Positions 1-9,594 are shown, numbered from the stretch's first letter. The stretch is DNA of 64,000 nt from Shewanella maritima (GCF_004295345.1 NZ_CP036200.1:1984001-2048000); one strand, 5' to 3'. The notes: generated from the sequence alone by a model not told the origin. Made by a program: numbers and translations.

Positions 1-1
1 A

Positions 2-1084
2 GCTACCACTAACCTAGGTGACTACTTAAACACACAGGCGCGTATCGCATTTTGGCTGTCGCTAACGCTATTCTTACTTGTATCAATTGGGCTAACACTG
101 GCAGTAGTTAAGCTTAGCCGCAATATTCGTAAACCCATTCGCGATGCCGTAAACAGCATTCACGGCATTATTAATGAGCGAGACTTTAAATTACGAGTCC
201 CTAAAAAAGCCGATGACGAATTTGGGCAGATTATTGATGCCATTAACGACTTCATCTCGTTTGCGCAGAAGATTAACCTATCTATGCGCGAATTAAGAGA
301 AGTCACCCAAGAAGTTGAGTCGCGCGCATTACTCAGCGAAGAGCAGCTACAACAACAGGCGCAAAAGTGTGAATCTGTCGCGGCGGCTTCTAATGAACTT
401 GAATACTCAGTTGATGAAATTGTACAAACCACCAGCAAAACAGCCGAGACCACAGGCGCTATTGCAACGCACGTTGACGACGGCACCGAACAGCTTGATG
501 TGATGCATGGCAAGTTTAATGATACCGCTGACAGCCTGGTTAAATCTGCTGAACATATTGAAGTACTTAAAAGTAAGACCCACAACATCAATAACTTTAT
601 TGACGAAATTCAAAGCATTGCAGAGCAAACCAACCTACTTGCATTAAACGCCGCAATCGAGGCTGCGCGTGCAGGAGAGTCTGGTCGCGGTTTCTCGGTG
701 GTCGCTGATGAAGTGCGCACGCTGGCAGCGCGTACCCAGGAGTCGACGCAGCAAATTACTCATATTATTGCCGAGCTACAAAAGCTCACTCAAGACGCCT
801 TTACTGAAGTAACCGACTGTAAGAATATGAGTATGAGCAACCTTGATGAGGTCGACAAGTCACGACAAATCCTCGCTAACGTCGCAACTGAGGTTGAGTC
901 AATCCACGACATGGCGACCAATATTGCCACCTCGGTTGAACAGCAAAGCTGTATGCTCAAAGACATTAATGAAAACATAACTGACATTAAAGAAAGTTGT
1001 GACATACTCACCGAGCGGGCGCGCAATAACCACAAAACCTGCTCAGTTGCGAACGAGAAGACCCTGCTGATTGGTCACTTCTAG
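2..1084 (+). CDS. Methyl-accepting chemotaxis protein, 5'-truncated
   Basis: C-terminal part of a membrane chemoreceptor that signals to the CheA/CheW array. The frame is open from base 2, so the gene starts outside the window. Reading from base 2, a membrane segment lies at about residues 15-37 ([19 protein letters not shown]), then a HAMP-like linker ([17 protein letters not shown]), then a long helical signalling domain. The conserved hairpin tip is plain: [19 protein letters not shown] followed by [15 protein letters not shown]. An internal ATG at 284 lies after the HAMP region and is not the true start. The sensing domain is missing, so the ligand cannot be inferred. No CheR/CheB-tethering pentapeptide is visible at the C-terminus (LIGHF). 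A bidirectional terminator follows. Confidence 0.93.
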   Translation, partial: ATTNLGDYLNTQARIAFWLSLTLFLLVSIGLTLAVVKLSRNIRKPIRDAVNSIHGIINERDFKLRVPKKADDEFGQIIDAINDFISFAQKINLSMRELREVTQEVESRALLSEEQLQQQAQKCESVAAASNELEYSVDEIVQTTSKTAETTGAIATHVDDGTEQLDVMHGKFNDTADSLVKSAEHIEVLKSKTHNINNFIDEIQSIAEQTNLLALNAAIEAARAGESGRGFSVVADEVRTLAARTQESTQQITHIIAELQKLTQDAFTEVTDCKNMSMSNLDEVDKSRQILANVATEVESIHDMATNIATSVEQQSCMLKDINENITDIKESCDILTERARNNHKTCSVANEKTLLIGHF

Positions 1085-1131
1085 TTACATAGGTACATCG
1101 GTGCAACTCGACTACCTGTGAGTAGCAACCA

Positions 1132-1173
1132 CAAAAAAGGCATTAACCTTATCGGTTAGCGCCTTTTTTTGTG
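1132..1173. terminator. Bidirectional rho-independent terminator
   Basis: Imperfect stem (AAAAAAGGC..TTAACC / GGTTAGCGCCTTTTTTT) with an A-run on one side and a T-run on the other. It lies between the chemoreceptor gene and the convergent fxsA and can serve both. Confidence 0.8.
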
Positions 1174-1235
1174 ATTTAGTCCTAATGGTCAGCGTTCAGT
1201 TTAAACAAGTTTACTCTGACCCAAATGTTAACAGA

Positions 1236-1814
1236 TTAACTTTTTTCTTTGTCATCTGAGCTTGGCTTGCGCTCTGCTTCGCCTTCAATCACATCCTCTT
1301 GCTCTAATTGGTGTGAGCGTGGGCTTGGGTCTTGCTTGCGCTCAAAATCGCCATCGAAGGTATTGCCTTGATCAAATGGGTTACCTTGTTCGAACGGACC
1401 TTGTTGAAATGGTCCTTGCGGACCAAAGCCGCCACGGAACTGGCTATTAGACATCACCTTTAACTTCATACGCTTAAACACAAAGCTAGCGATGGGTGCG
1501 CGGGTAATTGGAGTAAGTAGCAGCAGACCAACAAAGTCGGTCACAAAACCAGGGATGAGAAGTAGCACACCAGCCATTGCTAGCATCATCGCCTCAGCAA
1601 TTTCTTGCCCTGGCGCTTCGCCTTGGGCCATTTTTTGCTGCGCTGTCATCAAGGTGCTAATACCTTGGCTGCGAACCAAAGACACACCGACAATGGCGGT
1701 GAAAAACACCAAGCCCACTGTCGTCCACGAACCTAATACTTCGCCAACCTGGATCAACACATTTAACTCAACTACGGGAATAACCACAAATAGCAAGATG
1801 AAAAAGAAGAACAT
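1236..1814 (-). CDS. fxsA: FxsA family membrane protein
   Basis: Cytoplasmic-membrane protein of the FxsA family, known in E. coli for suppressing F-plasmid exclusion of phage T7; its cellular role is unclear. The N-terminus (MFFFFILLFVVIPVVELNVL) is the typical first membrane helix, followed by the conserved LIQVGEVLGSWTTVGLVFFTAIVG region and another hydrophobic stretch (VLLLIPGFVTDFVGLLLL). The C-terminal 60 residues are polar and low-complexity, with PFxQG-type repeats and a Lys/Glu-rich tail. I chose the ATG at 1814 because GAGG lies 5 nt upstream; an in-frame ATG at 1868 would add 18 non-family residues. It is divergent from cutA. Confidence 0.9.
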   Translation of the reverse strand: MFFFFILLFVVIPVVELNVLIQVGEVLGSWTTVGLVFFTAIVGVSLVRSQGISTLMTAQQKMAQGEAPGQEIAEAMMLAMAGVLLLIPGFVTDFVGLLLLTPITRAPIASFVFKRMKLKVMSNSQFRGGFGPQGPFQQGPFEQGNPFDQGNTFDGDFERKQDPSPRSHQLEQEDVIEGEAERKPSSDDKEKS

Positions 1815-2031
1815 AACAACCTCGTGTGTGGTGGCTTGCTGAGTTTGAGCAAAGTCACTGTTTGACAAATTTTTCTAACGTCGTTGAATACTTTATGGGG
1901 TTGTGCGGTCTTAATTCAAGACAGCTCACGAATATCGCGGCACAATAATGAAACTTGCCGTTAAAAATCGTACAGTACCCATAATTATCGCTTTATTAGC
2001 TTAAGCTAACTTTAACTATAACTGAGATACA

Positions 2032-2355
2032 ATGACGACAGATCATCTGATCATTTTCAACACTTGCCCAGATAAATCCACTGCTCAAGCGATTGCCCAA
2101 GCCTTAGTCAAGGCCAAGCTAGCTGCGTGTGTACAGATCGGCCAAGCGATTGAATCAGTATATGAATGGGACGGCCAAATTTGCCAGTCGCAAGAAGTAC
2201 CTTTGCAAATAAAGTGTTTGGCACGTCATTTTGATGCCATCGAGCAGTTGTTGATCCAGCGTCATCCTTATGATGTCCCTGAGATCATTGCAACCCCAAT
2301 AACTCGTGGCTTACCTTCATATTTAACATGGATAGAAGAAACCACTGCATCATGA
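2032..2355 (+). CDS. cutA: CutA1 divalent-cation tolerance protein
   Basis: Small cytoplasmic protein of the CutA1 family, a trimeric ferredoxin-like fold linked to divalent-metal (copper) tolerance; biochemical activity is not established. At 107 residues it has the usual length. Visible family signatures are LAACVQI near residue 34, the YEWDGQI strand, and the C-terminal HPYDVPEIIATPI block. Its stop codon overlaps the dsbD start (ATGA), so the two are translationally coupled. The cutA-dsbD pairing is common in gammaproteobacteria and is why cutA alleles were first isolated together with dsbD (cutA2/dipZ). Confidence 0.95.
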   Translation: MTTDHLIIFNTCPDKSTAQAIAQALVKAKLAACVQIGQAIESVYEWDGQICQSQEVPLQIKCLARHFDAIEQLLIQRHPYDVPEIIATPITRGLPSYLTWIEETTAS

Positions 2356-4211
2356 AAAAACTATTTGCTGTTTTATTTACATCCTTGCTGCTGATGTCAT
2401 CGCTAGTTGTCGCTCCGACAGCATATAGCGAAGGCGGCTTAGCGAAAAAGTTCAGCTTCCTAAGTGACGAACCTGAGCTAATGCCAGTTAATGAGGCCTT
2501 TTTGTTTGAGTATAAGCAACAAGGTAATCAGCTAAAAATCAGCTGGGTTATTGCCGACGGTTACTATATGTACCGCGACAAGCTGAAATTTGCTGCTGAT
2601 GGCGCCGAGATTGGTGAAATCGACTTACCACGCGGCGAAATGCACAACGACGAATACTTTGGCGAACAAGAAGTTTATTACTCGTTCGTTAACATCCCTA
2701 TCGCGCTAAAAGAGGCGAGCAAAGAAGCCACCTTTACCGTCACCTTTATGGGTTGTGCCGAGGGTAAATTGTGTTATCCACCAACCAAGCGTCAGGTTAT
2801 TTTAGAGCCGGTTGAGCTTAACGACGGCAAGATTAAGCAAAAAGAAATTATTGGTGGCAGTGCGCCTAAAGCGAGCAGCGGTTCTGACTCTAGTACATCA
2901 AGTGCGCCTGTCACGCAGCAAGACTCACTTAACCAAATGCTGCAGAACGACAGCCTATTCTGGACGCTATTAGTCTTCTTTGGTTTAGGTGTGGGTCTGG
3001 CGTTAACCCCTTGTGTTTTCCCTATGTACCCTATCTTGTCAGGCATTATTGTTGGCCAAGGTAAGAAGCTGTCGTTAGGTAAAGCGTTCACGCTGTCGAT
3101 GGCTTACGTGCAAGGTATGGCAATTACCTACTCATTACTTGGGTTAGTGGTTGCCTCTGCGGGTATGAAGTTCCAGGCAGCCTTGCAGCACCCAGCTATC
3201 TTGATTTTCTTAGCTGTAATGTTCGTGATTTTAAGTTTATCCATGTTCGGCATGTATGAGCTTACTTTGCCAAGTAAATGGCAAGAGAAGATGAACAACA
3301 TGTCAAACAACCAAAAAGGTGGCAACCTGATTGGCGTGTTTATGATGGGCGTGATTTCTGGCCTTGTTGCTTCACCTTGTACTACAGCTCCACTTTCTGG
3401 CGCATTAATTTATGTGGCGCAGTCAGGTGACTTAGTTCAAGGCTTCCTCGCACTTTATGTTCTTAGTATGGGTATGGGTGTACCGCTACTTATCATTGGT
3501 ACTTCTGGCGGTAAAATTTTACCTCGCGCTGGCGCTTGGATGGACATCATCAAGACCATCTTCGGCTTCCTACTTATCTCAGTATCAATCGTAATGCTAG
3601 GGCGCATCTGGCCTGGCCTTGTGTCCGACATACTATGGTCTGCCTGGGGCATTGCACTGGTTGGTTACCTGATGCATCAGAACAAGCTCACTGAGTTTAA
3701 CTGGAAGCAAACGGTGCGCAGCGTGCTGCTACTACTATCGCTACTTGCCAGCTTCTCGTACGGCTTACAAGCAGTAATGAGCGCGATGGGTCATCAAGCA
3801 CCAACATTGACCAACACATCAGGCCAAGCAAGCCACGGCGCACACCCAGAATTCGTTAAGATTAAATCGCTTGAAGACTTAGAACGTGAGCTTGATAAAG
3901 CGAGTATTAGCGGTAAAACCGTGATGCTCGATCTCTACGCTGACTGGTGTGTTGCTTGTAAAGAGTTTGAAAATATTACCTTTGTTGACCCTATGGTGAT
4001 AGAGCGTCTAAACCAAATGGTATTGCTACAAGCTGATGTTACCGCGAGCGACGCTACTGACGTTGAGCTACTTGAACATTACGATGTATTAGGCCTACCG
4101 ACACTACTTATGTTCGATGAAAATGGCGCTCAAAGAGAAGATTTGCGCGTAACAGGGTTTATGAAACCTCAAGCCTTTGCTGATCACCTAGATTTATTAC
4201 TCGAAAAATAA
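2352..4211 (+). CDS. dsbD: Thiol:disulfide interchange protein DsbD
   Basis: Inner-membrane reductase that carries electrons from cytoplasmic thioredoxin to periplasmic DsbC/DsbG and the cytochrome c maturation pathway. The 619-residue protein shows all three modules: a signal peptide (MKKLFAVLFTSLLLMSS); a periplasmic alpha domain with Cys135/Cys141 (CAEGKLC); an eight-helix membrane domain with its Cys pair at about 221 (TPCVFPMYP) and 343 (ASPCTTAP); and a C-terminal thioredoxin-like gamma domain with C533-VAC-536 in DLYADWCVACKEFE. All redox cysteines are intact. The start at 2352 overlaps the cutA stop; an in-frame upstream codon at 2328 would lie inside cutA and spoil the signal peptide. 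It should support maturation of c-type cytochromes such as CymA at 25.5 kb. Confidence 0.97.
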   Translation: MKKLFAVLFTSLLLMSSLVVAPTAYSEGGLAKKFSFLSDEPELMPVNEAFLFEYKQQGNQLKISWVIADGYYMYRDKLKFAADGAEIGEIDLPRGEMHNDEYFGEQEVYYSFVNIPIALKEASKEATFTVTFMGCAEGKLCYPPTKRQVILEPVELNDGKIKQKEIIGGSAPKASSGSDSSTSSAPVTQQDSLNQMLQNDSLFWTLLVFFGLGVGLALTPCVFPMYPILSGIIVGQGKKLSLGKAFTLSMAYVQGMAITYSLLGLVVASAGMKFQAALQHPAILIFLAVMFVILSLSMFGMYELTLPSKWQEKMNNMSNNQKGGNLIGVFMMGVISGLVASPCTTAPLSGALIYVAQSGDLVQGFLALYVLSMGMGVPLLIIGTSGGKILPRAGAWMDIIKTIFGFLLISVSIVMLGRIWPGLVSDILWSAWGIALVGYLMHQNKLTEFNWKQTVRSVLLLLSLLASFSYGLQAVMSAMGHQAPTLTNTSGQASHGAHPEFVKIKSLEDLERELDKASISGKTVMLDLYADWCVACKEFENITFVDPMVIERLNQMVLLQADVTASDATDVELLEHYDVLGLPTLLMFDENGAQREDLRVTGFMKPQAFADHLDLLLEK

Positions 4212-4234
4212 TCTAGCGACTCACTAAACCAATG

Positions 4235-4273
4235 AAAATGGTCAACTTATTATTTAAGTTGACCATTTTTTTG
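4235..4273 (+). terminator. Rho-independent terminator after dsbD
   Basis: Strong hairpin AAAATGGTCAACTTA / TAAGTTGACCATTTTTTT followed by a T-run, about 25 nt after the dsbD stop. Confidence 0.88.
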
Positions 4274-4458
4274 TTTTTCATCCTTAGCTTAATCCAAAGT
4301 TAATTTTTTTGTATTACAATCTAGGTAACTGTTGCCTAAATTGTTGTAACATTTTTAGCACTTGTTGAATAAGCGAGCAGCTGCAAATTGGCACATCGAG
4401 CGCAAAGGGGCTCGGCAACGGCTAACTCATAATCATCATAATAACGAAGTAGAGATTT

Positions 4459-6117
4459 ATGGAACCCGCGATATTTATCATTACCTTGCTGTGCGGCATT
4501 TTAGTTAGCCGTGTTGGTTTACCGCCGCTCATCGGTTATCTAGCCGCTGGCTTTTTACTGTTTGTGTTTGGTATTGATGAAAACAGCGTCCCACTGCTGC
4601 AAACCCTCGCAGACTTAGGCGTTACACTGCTGCTATTTGCCATTGGTTTAAAACTGGATCTTAAGAGTTTACTCAAAGCAGAAGTATGGGCGGGTTCGAG
4701 CTTGCACCTTGTTGGCTCAATGATGTTCTTTGTAGCTGTGCTCAAGTTACTAGCCTTAGTAGGGCTAGATAGACTGGTAGGGCTTGACTTAAATCAATTG
4801 CTTCTCATCAGTTTTGCATTGAGCTTTTCAAGTACGGTATTTGCGGTAAAAGTACTTGATGAATCAGGTGATACTCAGGCGCTATATGGCCGCGTTGCCA
4901 TTGGTATCTTGATTATGCAAGACATCTTTGCAGTGTTATTCCTGACTATCTCTAAAGGTGAATTTCCATCAGTTTACGCATTAGGTTTACTGCTACTTCC
5001 GTTGCTGAAACCACTTATTTACAAGATTTTTGACCGTGTAGGTCACGGTGAAATGCTAGTGCTGTTTGGTCTATCTATGGCGCTTGTGATGGGTGTTTGG
5101 GTATTTGAAGCCGTTGGTCTCAAGCCAGATTTAGGCGCTTTGATCATGGGAATTTTGCTGGCAGGGCACGCTAAATCATCGGAGCTGGCAAAATCGATTT
5201 ACTACTTTAAAGAGCTGTTCCTGGTTGCCTTCTTCCTCACCATTGGGCTAAACGGTCTACCAACCATTGAGGACGTTGGGCTAGCAGCGTTACTGGTGTT
5301 GTTAATCCCAGTAAAAGTGATGATGTTCTTTAGCTTATTAACCCACTTTAAGCTGCGTGCCCGCACCGCAATTTTTGCTTCATTTAATTTAGGTAACTAC
5401 AGTGAATTTGGCCTTATCGTGGCATCGGTAGCCGCATACAAAGGCTGGCTACCTGCCGAATGGCTGGTCATTATTGCCGTAGCCTTAAGTATCAGCTTTT
5501 TGGTTGCCGCACCGCTCAATGCCAACGTCAACCGCATTTATCAACGCTATCATGCCAAACTCCTAGGTAAAGAAAAGCATCCTTTGCACCCAGAAGACCG
5601 CCCGATTGCTATCGGTAAGCCGAGGTTCTTAATCTTGGGTATGGGCCGTATTGGTAGCGGTGCATACGATGAGCTTAAATCAATTTACCCCGATGAAATT
5701 TTAGGTATTGAGCATAAGCAAGAGCTGGTCGACTTCCACTTATCTGAAGGTCGCAATGTGGTACAAGGCGATGCGAGCGATACCGACTTCTGGGAGAAAC
5801 TAGAACGTGCACCTGAGCTCGAAGTTGTACTGCTGGCTATGCCACACCACATAGGTAACATGTTTGCTGTGGAGCAATTAAAGCGCCTTAACTACAAGGG
5901 TAAAATTAGCGCGATAGTGCAATATAGTGAGGATGCTACAGCACTGAAAGAAGCAGGGGTCGAAGCAGTATATAACCTGTATGAGGCCGCGGGTGCTGGT
6001 TTTGTTGACCATGTAGTTAAGGAATTGATTGACCCACAAGTGGCTACCAGCGGCCTAGTGCATGCCGACCATGCTGAAGCCGAAAAAGAAATCGCACCAA
6101 CGCTATCTAAACCTTAA
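4459..6117 (+). CDS. CPA2-family monovalent cation:proton antiporter with TrkA-N domain
   Basis: Inner-membrane K+/Na+:H+ antiporter of the CPA2 (KefB/KefC/YbaL-like) type. Residues 1-360 form a Na+/H+ exchanger domain of about 11-13 hydrophobic helices (LPPLIGYLAAGFLLF, LLLFAIGLKLDLKSL, SFALSFSSTVFAVKVL). Residues 385-510 form a Rossmann RCK/TrkA-N domain with the nucleotide-binding GMGRIGSG motif and an acidic strand end (LGIEH). The order is as in KefC, but the protein is shorter (552 residues) and I see no KefF/KefG partner, so glutathione gating is not supported. GAGA lies just upstream of the ATG. A FetB-like permease begins 33 nt downstream, suggesting co-transcription. Confidence 0.88.
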   Translation: MEPAIFIITLLCGILVSRVGLPPLIGYLAAGFLLFVFGIDENSVPLLQTLADLGVTLLLFAIGLKLDLKSLLKAEVWAGSSLHLVGSMMFFVAVLKLLALVGLDRLVGLDLNQLLLISFALSFSSTVFAVKVLDESGDTQALYGRVAIGILIMQDIFAVLFLTISKGEFPSVYALGLLLLPLLKPLIYKIFDRVGHGEMLVLFGLSMALVMGVWVFEAVGLKPDLGALIMGILLAGHAKSSELAKSIYYFKELFLVAFFLTIGLNGLPTIEDVGLAALLVLLIPVKVMMFFSLLTHFKLRARTAIFASFNLGNYSEFGLIVASVAAYKGWLPAEWLVIIAVALSISFLVAAPLNANVNRIYQRYHAKLLGKEKHPLHPEDRPIAIGKPRFLILGMGRIGSGAYDELKSIYPDEILGIEHKQELVDFHLSEGRNVVQGDASDTDFWEKLERAPELEVVLLAMPHHIGNMFAVEQLKRLNYKGKISAIVQYSEDATALKEAGVEAVYNLYEAAGAGFVDHVVKELIDPQVATSGLVHADHAEAEKEIAPTLSKP

Positions 6118-6150
6118 CATCCTAAGCCTCAACAAGATTGGCGATTTAAT

Positions 6151-6924
6151 ATGGATATTAGCTGGCTTGCCCTTGGGTTATTCATGCTGGTGCTAATCAC
6201 GCCAGCAACCATTAACCGTCACTATCAGCTCGGCTTAGGGCGCGAAATGCTTGTTGCCATAAGCCGGATGACGGTGCAAATGCTGCTAGTAGGCATCTAC
6301 CTAGAGTTTGTATTCGCCCTTGATAGTCTCGCGCTCAATTTAACCTGGCTGGCGATCATGTTAGTGGTGGGCAGCAGTGCGATTATCGGCAAGGCTAAAC
6401 TCCCCAAGCAAACCATGTTTATGCCAATGACGCTCGGTTTACTCATTGGTGTCACACCCATTCTCGCCATCCTAATGTTAGGTGTGTTTGGCCCTACACC
6501 TTTTTATAAAGCCCAATTTCTCATCCCTACAGCAGGTATGCTGCTCGGCAATAGCTTAAGCAATAACATAATTGCCCTTACCAGACTGTTTGATGCATTT
6601 AACGAAAAACAAGCTGAGTACCAAGGCGCGCTAGCTTTAGGGGCGACACCAACGCAAGCAGCAACCCCCTTTATTCAAAGCGCGATGCAACAAGCCTTTG
6701 CGCCAATTTTAGCGTCGATGGCAACAACCGGGATTGTCAGTTTACCCGGTATGATGACAGGGCAGATTCTAGGTGGCAGTGACCCAATAGTCGCAGTGAA
6801 GTATCAAATCGTCATTTTAGTTGCTGTACTTGCCTGCATCAGTTTATCTGTTAGCTCAGCGCTGTGGCTGACGCTAAAGAAACTACTGAACGAAACAGGA
6901 AAAATGCGCTTTAACCGAGTTTAG
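6151..6924 (+). CDS. fetB: FetB-like ABC permease (UPF0014 family)
   Basis: Polytopic membrane protein of the UPF0014/FetB family. In E. coli FetB works with the ATPase FetA as an iron exporter that protects against peroxide stress. The 257 residues contain about seven hydrophobic helices, and family blocks include ISRMTVQMLLVGIYLEFVF, LLGNSLSNNIIALTRL and the C-terminal SLPGMMTGQILGGSDP motif. No FetA-type ATPase is adjacent; the upstream neighbour is instead the CPA2 antiporter. The partner must be encoded elsewhere, or the protein acts differently. The start has only a weak ribosome site. Family assignment is firm; the substrate is inferred. Confidence 0.85.
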   Translation: MDISWLALGLFMLVLITPATINRHYQLGLGREMLVAISRMTVQMLLVGIYLEFVFALDSLALNLTWLAIMLVVGSSAIIGKAKLPKQTMFMPMTLGLLIGVTPILAILMLGVFGPTPFYKAQFLIPTAGMLLGNSLSNNIIALTRLFDAFNEKQAEYQGALALGATPTQAATPFIQSAMQQAFAPILASMATTGIVSLPGMMTGQILGGSDPIVAVKYQIVILVAVLACISLSVSSALWLTLKKLLNETGKMRFNRV

Positions 6925-6949
6925 GTGAGTCTGAAGTGCAACTAATAGT

Positions 6950-7297
6950 TCACTCTTCCAATAGCTGGCGGTCGCCGTGGCTAGGCGGTGTAGAAATCAC
7001 CAGAAAGTGCAGGTCTTGATCAGCTAGGTTTTTAAGTTGATGAGGTGTATTCGCAGCAACGTGTTTTCCTTGCTGAGCACTTAGCTCAAATACCTCACCA
7101 TTTACCTCTAATGTGGCACAGCCAGATAACACAAAAAAGAACTGTTCAGACTGAGTATGCAGGTGACGCGCTTCCTGACAGCCAGGTGGTACTCGCTCTT
7201 GGATCACGCTTAAACGCTCGCTACTTGCTAGATGCCAACCATCACAGTTATCACCCCAAAGGTAATGCTCAGCATTATGCTTAGAGACTACTGTCAT
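6950..7297 (-). CDS. Cupin-domain protein
   Basis: Small single-domain cupin of 115 residues. Cupin motif 1 is visible as GCQEARHLHTQSEQFFFVLSG (two His, one Glu and a spaced Glu-type ligand pattern) and motif 2 as HVAANTPHQLKN, so a metal-binding beta-barrel is likely. Proteins like this include sugar isomerases, dioxygenases and simple ligand sensors; nothing here fixes the reaction. AAGGATG lies upstream of the ATG. It faces the fetB-like gene tail to tail and lies downstream of the Sel1 gene on the same strand, with a 66-nt gap. Function unassigned. Confidence 0.82.
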   Translation of the reverse strand: MTVVSKHNAEHYLWGDNCDGWHLASSERLSVIQERVPPGCQEARHLHTQSEQFFFVLSGCATLEVNGEVFELSAQQGKHVAANTPHQLKNLADQDLHFLVISTPPSHGDRQLLEE

Positions 7298-7363
7298 ACT
7301 TCATCCTTGAGTTGTTAAAAAATCAGATAGTTAGCGTTTAACTCTGACCCAAATTCAACGAAT

Positions 7364-8833
7364 TTAGCTTTCTTGGCTAAGAATTTCTTTGGCGTACTGC
7401 AGCGCTTTTAGCTCTTGCTCACTTGGGTTTAGCTCGATGACTGAATTCACTTGTGTAAGCAACGAGTGCCACAAAGGTTCAATCACATGGAGCTGCTCTT
7501 GGTTGGCATATTGCTTAGCAAGAGTCAGCAAATAAGCTGATTGCACTACATCGATTCGACCTAACATGCCATCAGCAAGTGCCACACTTAACTCAATCAT
7601 GGCAGTTGCATTGTGACCATAGCGGATCACATCATGTAAGTACTGCTCAGCCCTGGCTAGCTCTTCTTTTGTGGCTTGTTCGCAGTTAAGCGTATCGCTG
7701 GCGCAGCGTAGCATAGCGTCAAGCTGACCGTGCTGTGCTGCTTCATTTAACCAATAGTCAGCCTTGTCACTGTCCACCTCGCCCGCTTCGCCAGACTCAA
7801 ACATTAAGCTTAAATGGTACTGGGCATGGGCGTAACCAGACTCAGCGGCCTTAGTTATCCATACGCTCGCCTCTCGCAGCAAGCTGCTGTCAATATTATC
7901 CAGTCCAGACTGCAGTTGTTGCTGATACTGTTGATAATAAAGCACACCAAGGTTAGACATGGCTTCAGCATTTTCTTGTTTGGCGGCTAGCTCAAGCCAA
8001 TGTTTCGCTTTATCTAACTCAACCTCAAACTCATGGCTACCCACCAAGTAGAAATAGCCAAGCAGTGCTTTGGCATCAATTACACCATGCTCTGCAGCCT
8101 CAGCAATGAATTGCTCACCTTGTTGCGGTTGCGCCTGACCTTGGTAACCATGTAGCAAGCTTACGCCATGCTCGTACAAAGCCTGGTGATGGTGCTCTGC
8201 TGCTAAGGCGAACCAATGAGCCGCTTGAGCAAAGCTTTGCTCTGCGCCCTGCTCTTTCGCATCTTTATTAGGTTTATCAGTTACGCGTTCAAGGGCTTGC
8301 TCTTGCTCCTGCAGCATCAGCGCTTTGGCTTTTAGCGACATGCCAACTAGATATTGCGCTTCAACGTCATTTTGCATCACCGCGCGATAACAAAGGTCGC
8401 GGCCAGCTAACGAGTCAAACTCAACAAAACGATACTCAGGTAGATTCTTATTAAACTGTGGGTAGAGCTTTTCAATTAACTGCAGAATATTTTTTATCGA
8501 CTTTTCGGCAATCGCGATCAGCTGCTCTTGGGTAAGGTGATATTTTTCTGGGTGAGCACCGCGGTTACCATCACCGCGTAAACGGTGCAAAGCACGTACT
8601 GTTGGCACATCAATCAAACGCGCTTTATTAAGCTGCTCAATGCGGTCATAAAGGTTGGGACTAGAAAAGTGAAGTTGCTGGCGCTGAGCAAGCACCATGG
8701 TGAGCTTGTGAGTAAAGCTCCGCACAAACACTAACGCCTGCGTAGGAATATCCCTAACATAGCTCTTGGCACTGGCGTAATCTTCACTTAACTCACTGGC
8801 GAATCCTTCAATAAACTCGATGTCATTTATCAA
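7364..8833 (-). CDS. DUF4145-like + Sel1/TPR repeat protein
   Basis: A 489-residue soluble protein with no signal peptide. Residues 1-115 resemble the DUF4145 region (RSFTHKLTMVLAQR, LHRLRGDGNRGAHPEKYHLT) seen at the N-terminus of nucleic-acid-linked or defence proteins. Residues 145-440 are Sel1-like repeats of about 36 residues (AAHWFALAAEHHHQALYEHGVSLL, AKHWLELAAKQENAEAMSNLGVLYY, ASVWITKAAESGYAHAQYHLSLMFE), forming a helical scaffold for protein contacts. Translation starts at TTG 8833: AGGAG sits 6 nt upstream and no better ATG exists. It lies 29 nt downstream of the YciC-like gene and is probably in its operon. Role unknown. Confidence 0.8.
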   Translation of the reverse strand: MINDIEFIEGFASELSEDYASAKSYVRDIPTQALVFVRSFTHKLTMVLAQRQQLHFSSPNLYDRIEQLNKARLIDVPTVRALHRLRGDGNRGAHPEKYHLTQEQLIAIAEKSIKNILQLIEKLYPQFNKNLPEYRFVEFDSLAGRDLCYRAVMQNDVEAQYLVGMSLKAKALMLQEQEQALERVTDKPNKDAKEQGAEQSFAQAAHWFALAAEHHHQALYEHGVSLLHGYQGQAQPQQGEQFIAEAAEHGVIDAKALLGYFYLVGSHEFEVELDKAKHWLELAAKQENAEAMSNLGVLYYQQYQQQLQSGLDNIDSSLLREASVWITKAAESGYAHAQYHLSLMFESGEAGEVDSDKADYWLNEAAQHGQLDAMLRCASDTLNCEQATKEELARAEQYLHDVIRYGHNATAMIELSVALADGMLGRIDVVQSAYLLTLAKQYANQEQLHVIEPLWHSLLTQVNSVIELNPSEQELKALQYAKEILSQES

Positions 8834-8862
8834 GTTTGACTCCTTACCAACCCTTGTTTGAT

Positions 8863-9594
8863 TTAGGCGATAGTATCGTCGCTTGGCTCAGGTTTGTCGT
8901 TGCGGTTGATCATATATAGACGGAACAGCGCCACGTTTACAAACAAGCTAAAGAACGCCACCACAGTATCGACAATAATCTGCAAAGGTGCGCCGACCTG
9001 GGCAGCAATCGCTGACAAGTTACCACCGACTAGTGAGATTGGCAGATACAGCATCAACACCATAATAGTTTTTAGTACTACAGGCTTAGAAAAATTAAAG
9101 CTGGCTTTAATTGCCTGCAAAGGTGTGATGCGTTCAACCACCACCATGAAGTTAACAAAGGCAAGACGAGCAAATAGATAAAAGCTCATGGTTAAGCCGA
9201 TTAACCATAGCGGACCAAACGCGGCAAACAGCACAAACGGCATCAAGATAGCCAAACCAGAGAACACCCCCGCTAGCAATAATGGCGGCACAAAGGTAAA
9301 GCTCTCTTTAAGAACACGGGCTGGCGTGACATCGTAGCCTTGCGAGCGCACTTCCATAAACAAGGTTAATGCGGCAATCAGCAGCGAGAACACCAACAGC
9401 AAAGCCATCATGGCTGCGCCGTGAATAGCACCAAACTCAGGCGTTTCAGCTTGCGACTGAACCAGCATTTCGCCACCTAACCATTGTTGAATTATCACCT
9501 GCAAAATCAACATAGGAATAGTAAGCGCCGCTAGCTGGCGAACGTGGTTACGAAAAAAGTTATATGCTTCAGTCAAAATAGCAGACAGTGACAT
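8863..9594 (-). CDS. YciC-like (UPF0259) inner-membrane protein
   Basis: Polytopic membrane protein of about 243 residues with six hydrophobic segments. The start MSLSAILTEAYNFFRNH is like the YciC/UPF0259 family, whose members have an amphipathic N-terminus followed by six helices. The start at 9594 is preferred over the in-frame ATG at 9606 (which adds MGHR) from the family pattern; neither has a strong ribosome site. The C-terminal tail (INRNDKPEPSDDTIA) is polar. It is followed directly by the Sel1 gene. No function can be read from the sequence. Confidence 0.78.
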   Translation of the reverse strand: MSLSAILTEAYNFFRNHVRQLAALTIPMLILQVIIQQWLGGEMLVQSQAETPEFGAIHGAAMMALLLVFSLLIAALTLFMEVRSQGYDVTPARVLKESFTFVPPLLLAGVFSGLAILMPFVLFAAFGPLWLIGLTMSFYLFARLAFVNFMVVVERITPLQAIKASFNFSKPVVLKTIMVLMLYLPISLVGGNLSAIAAQVGAPLQIIVDTVVAFFSLFVNVALFRLYMINRNDKPEPSDDTIA

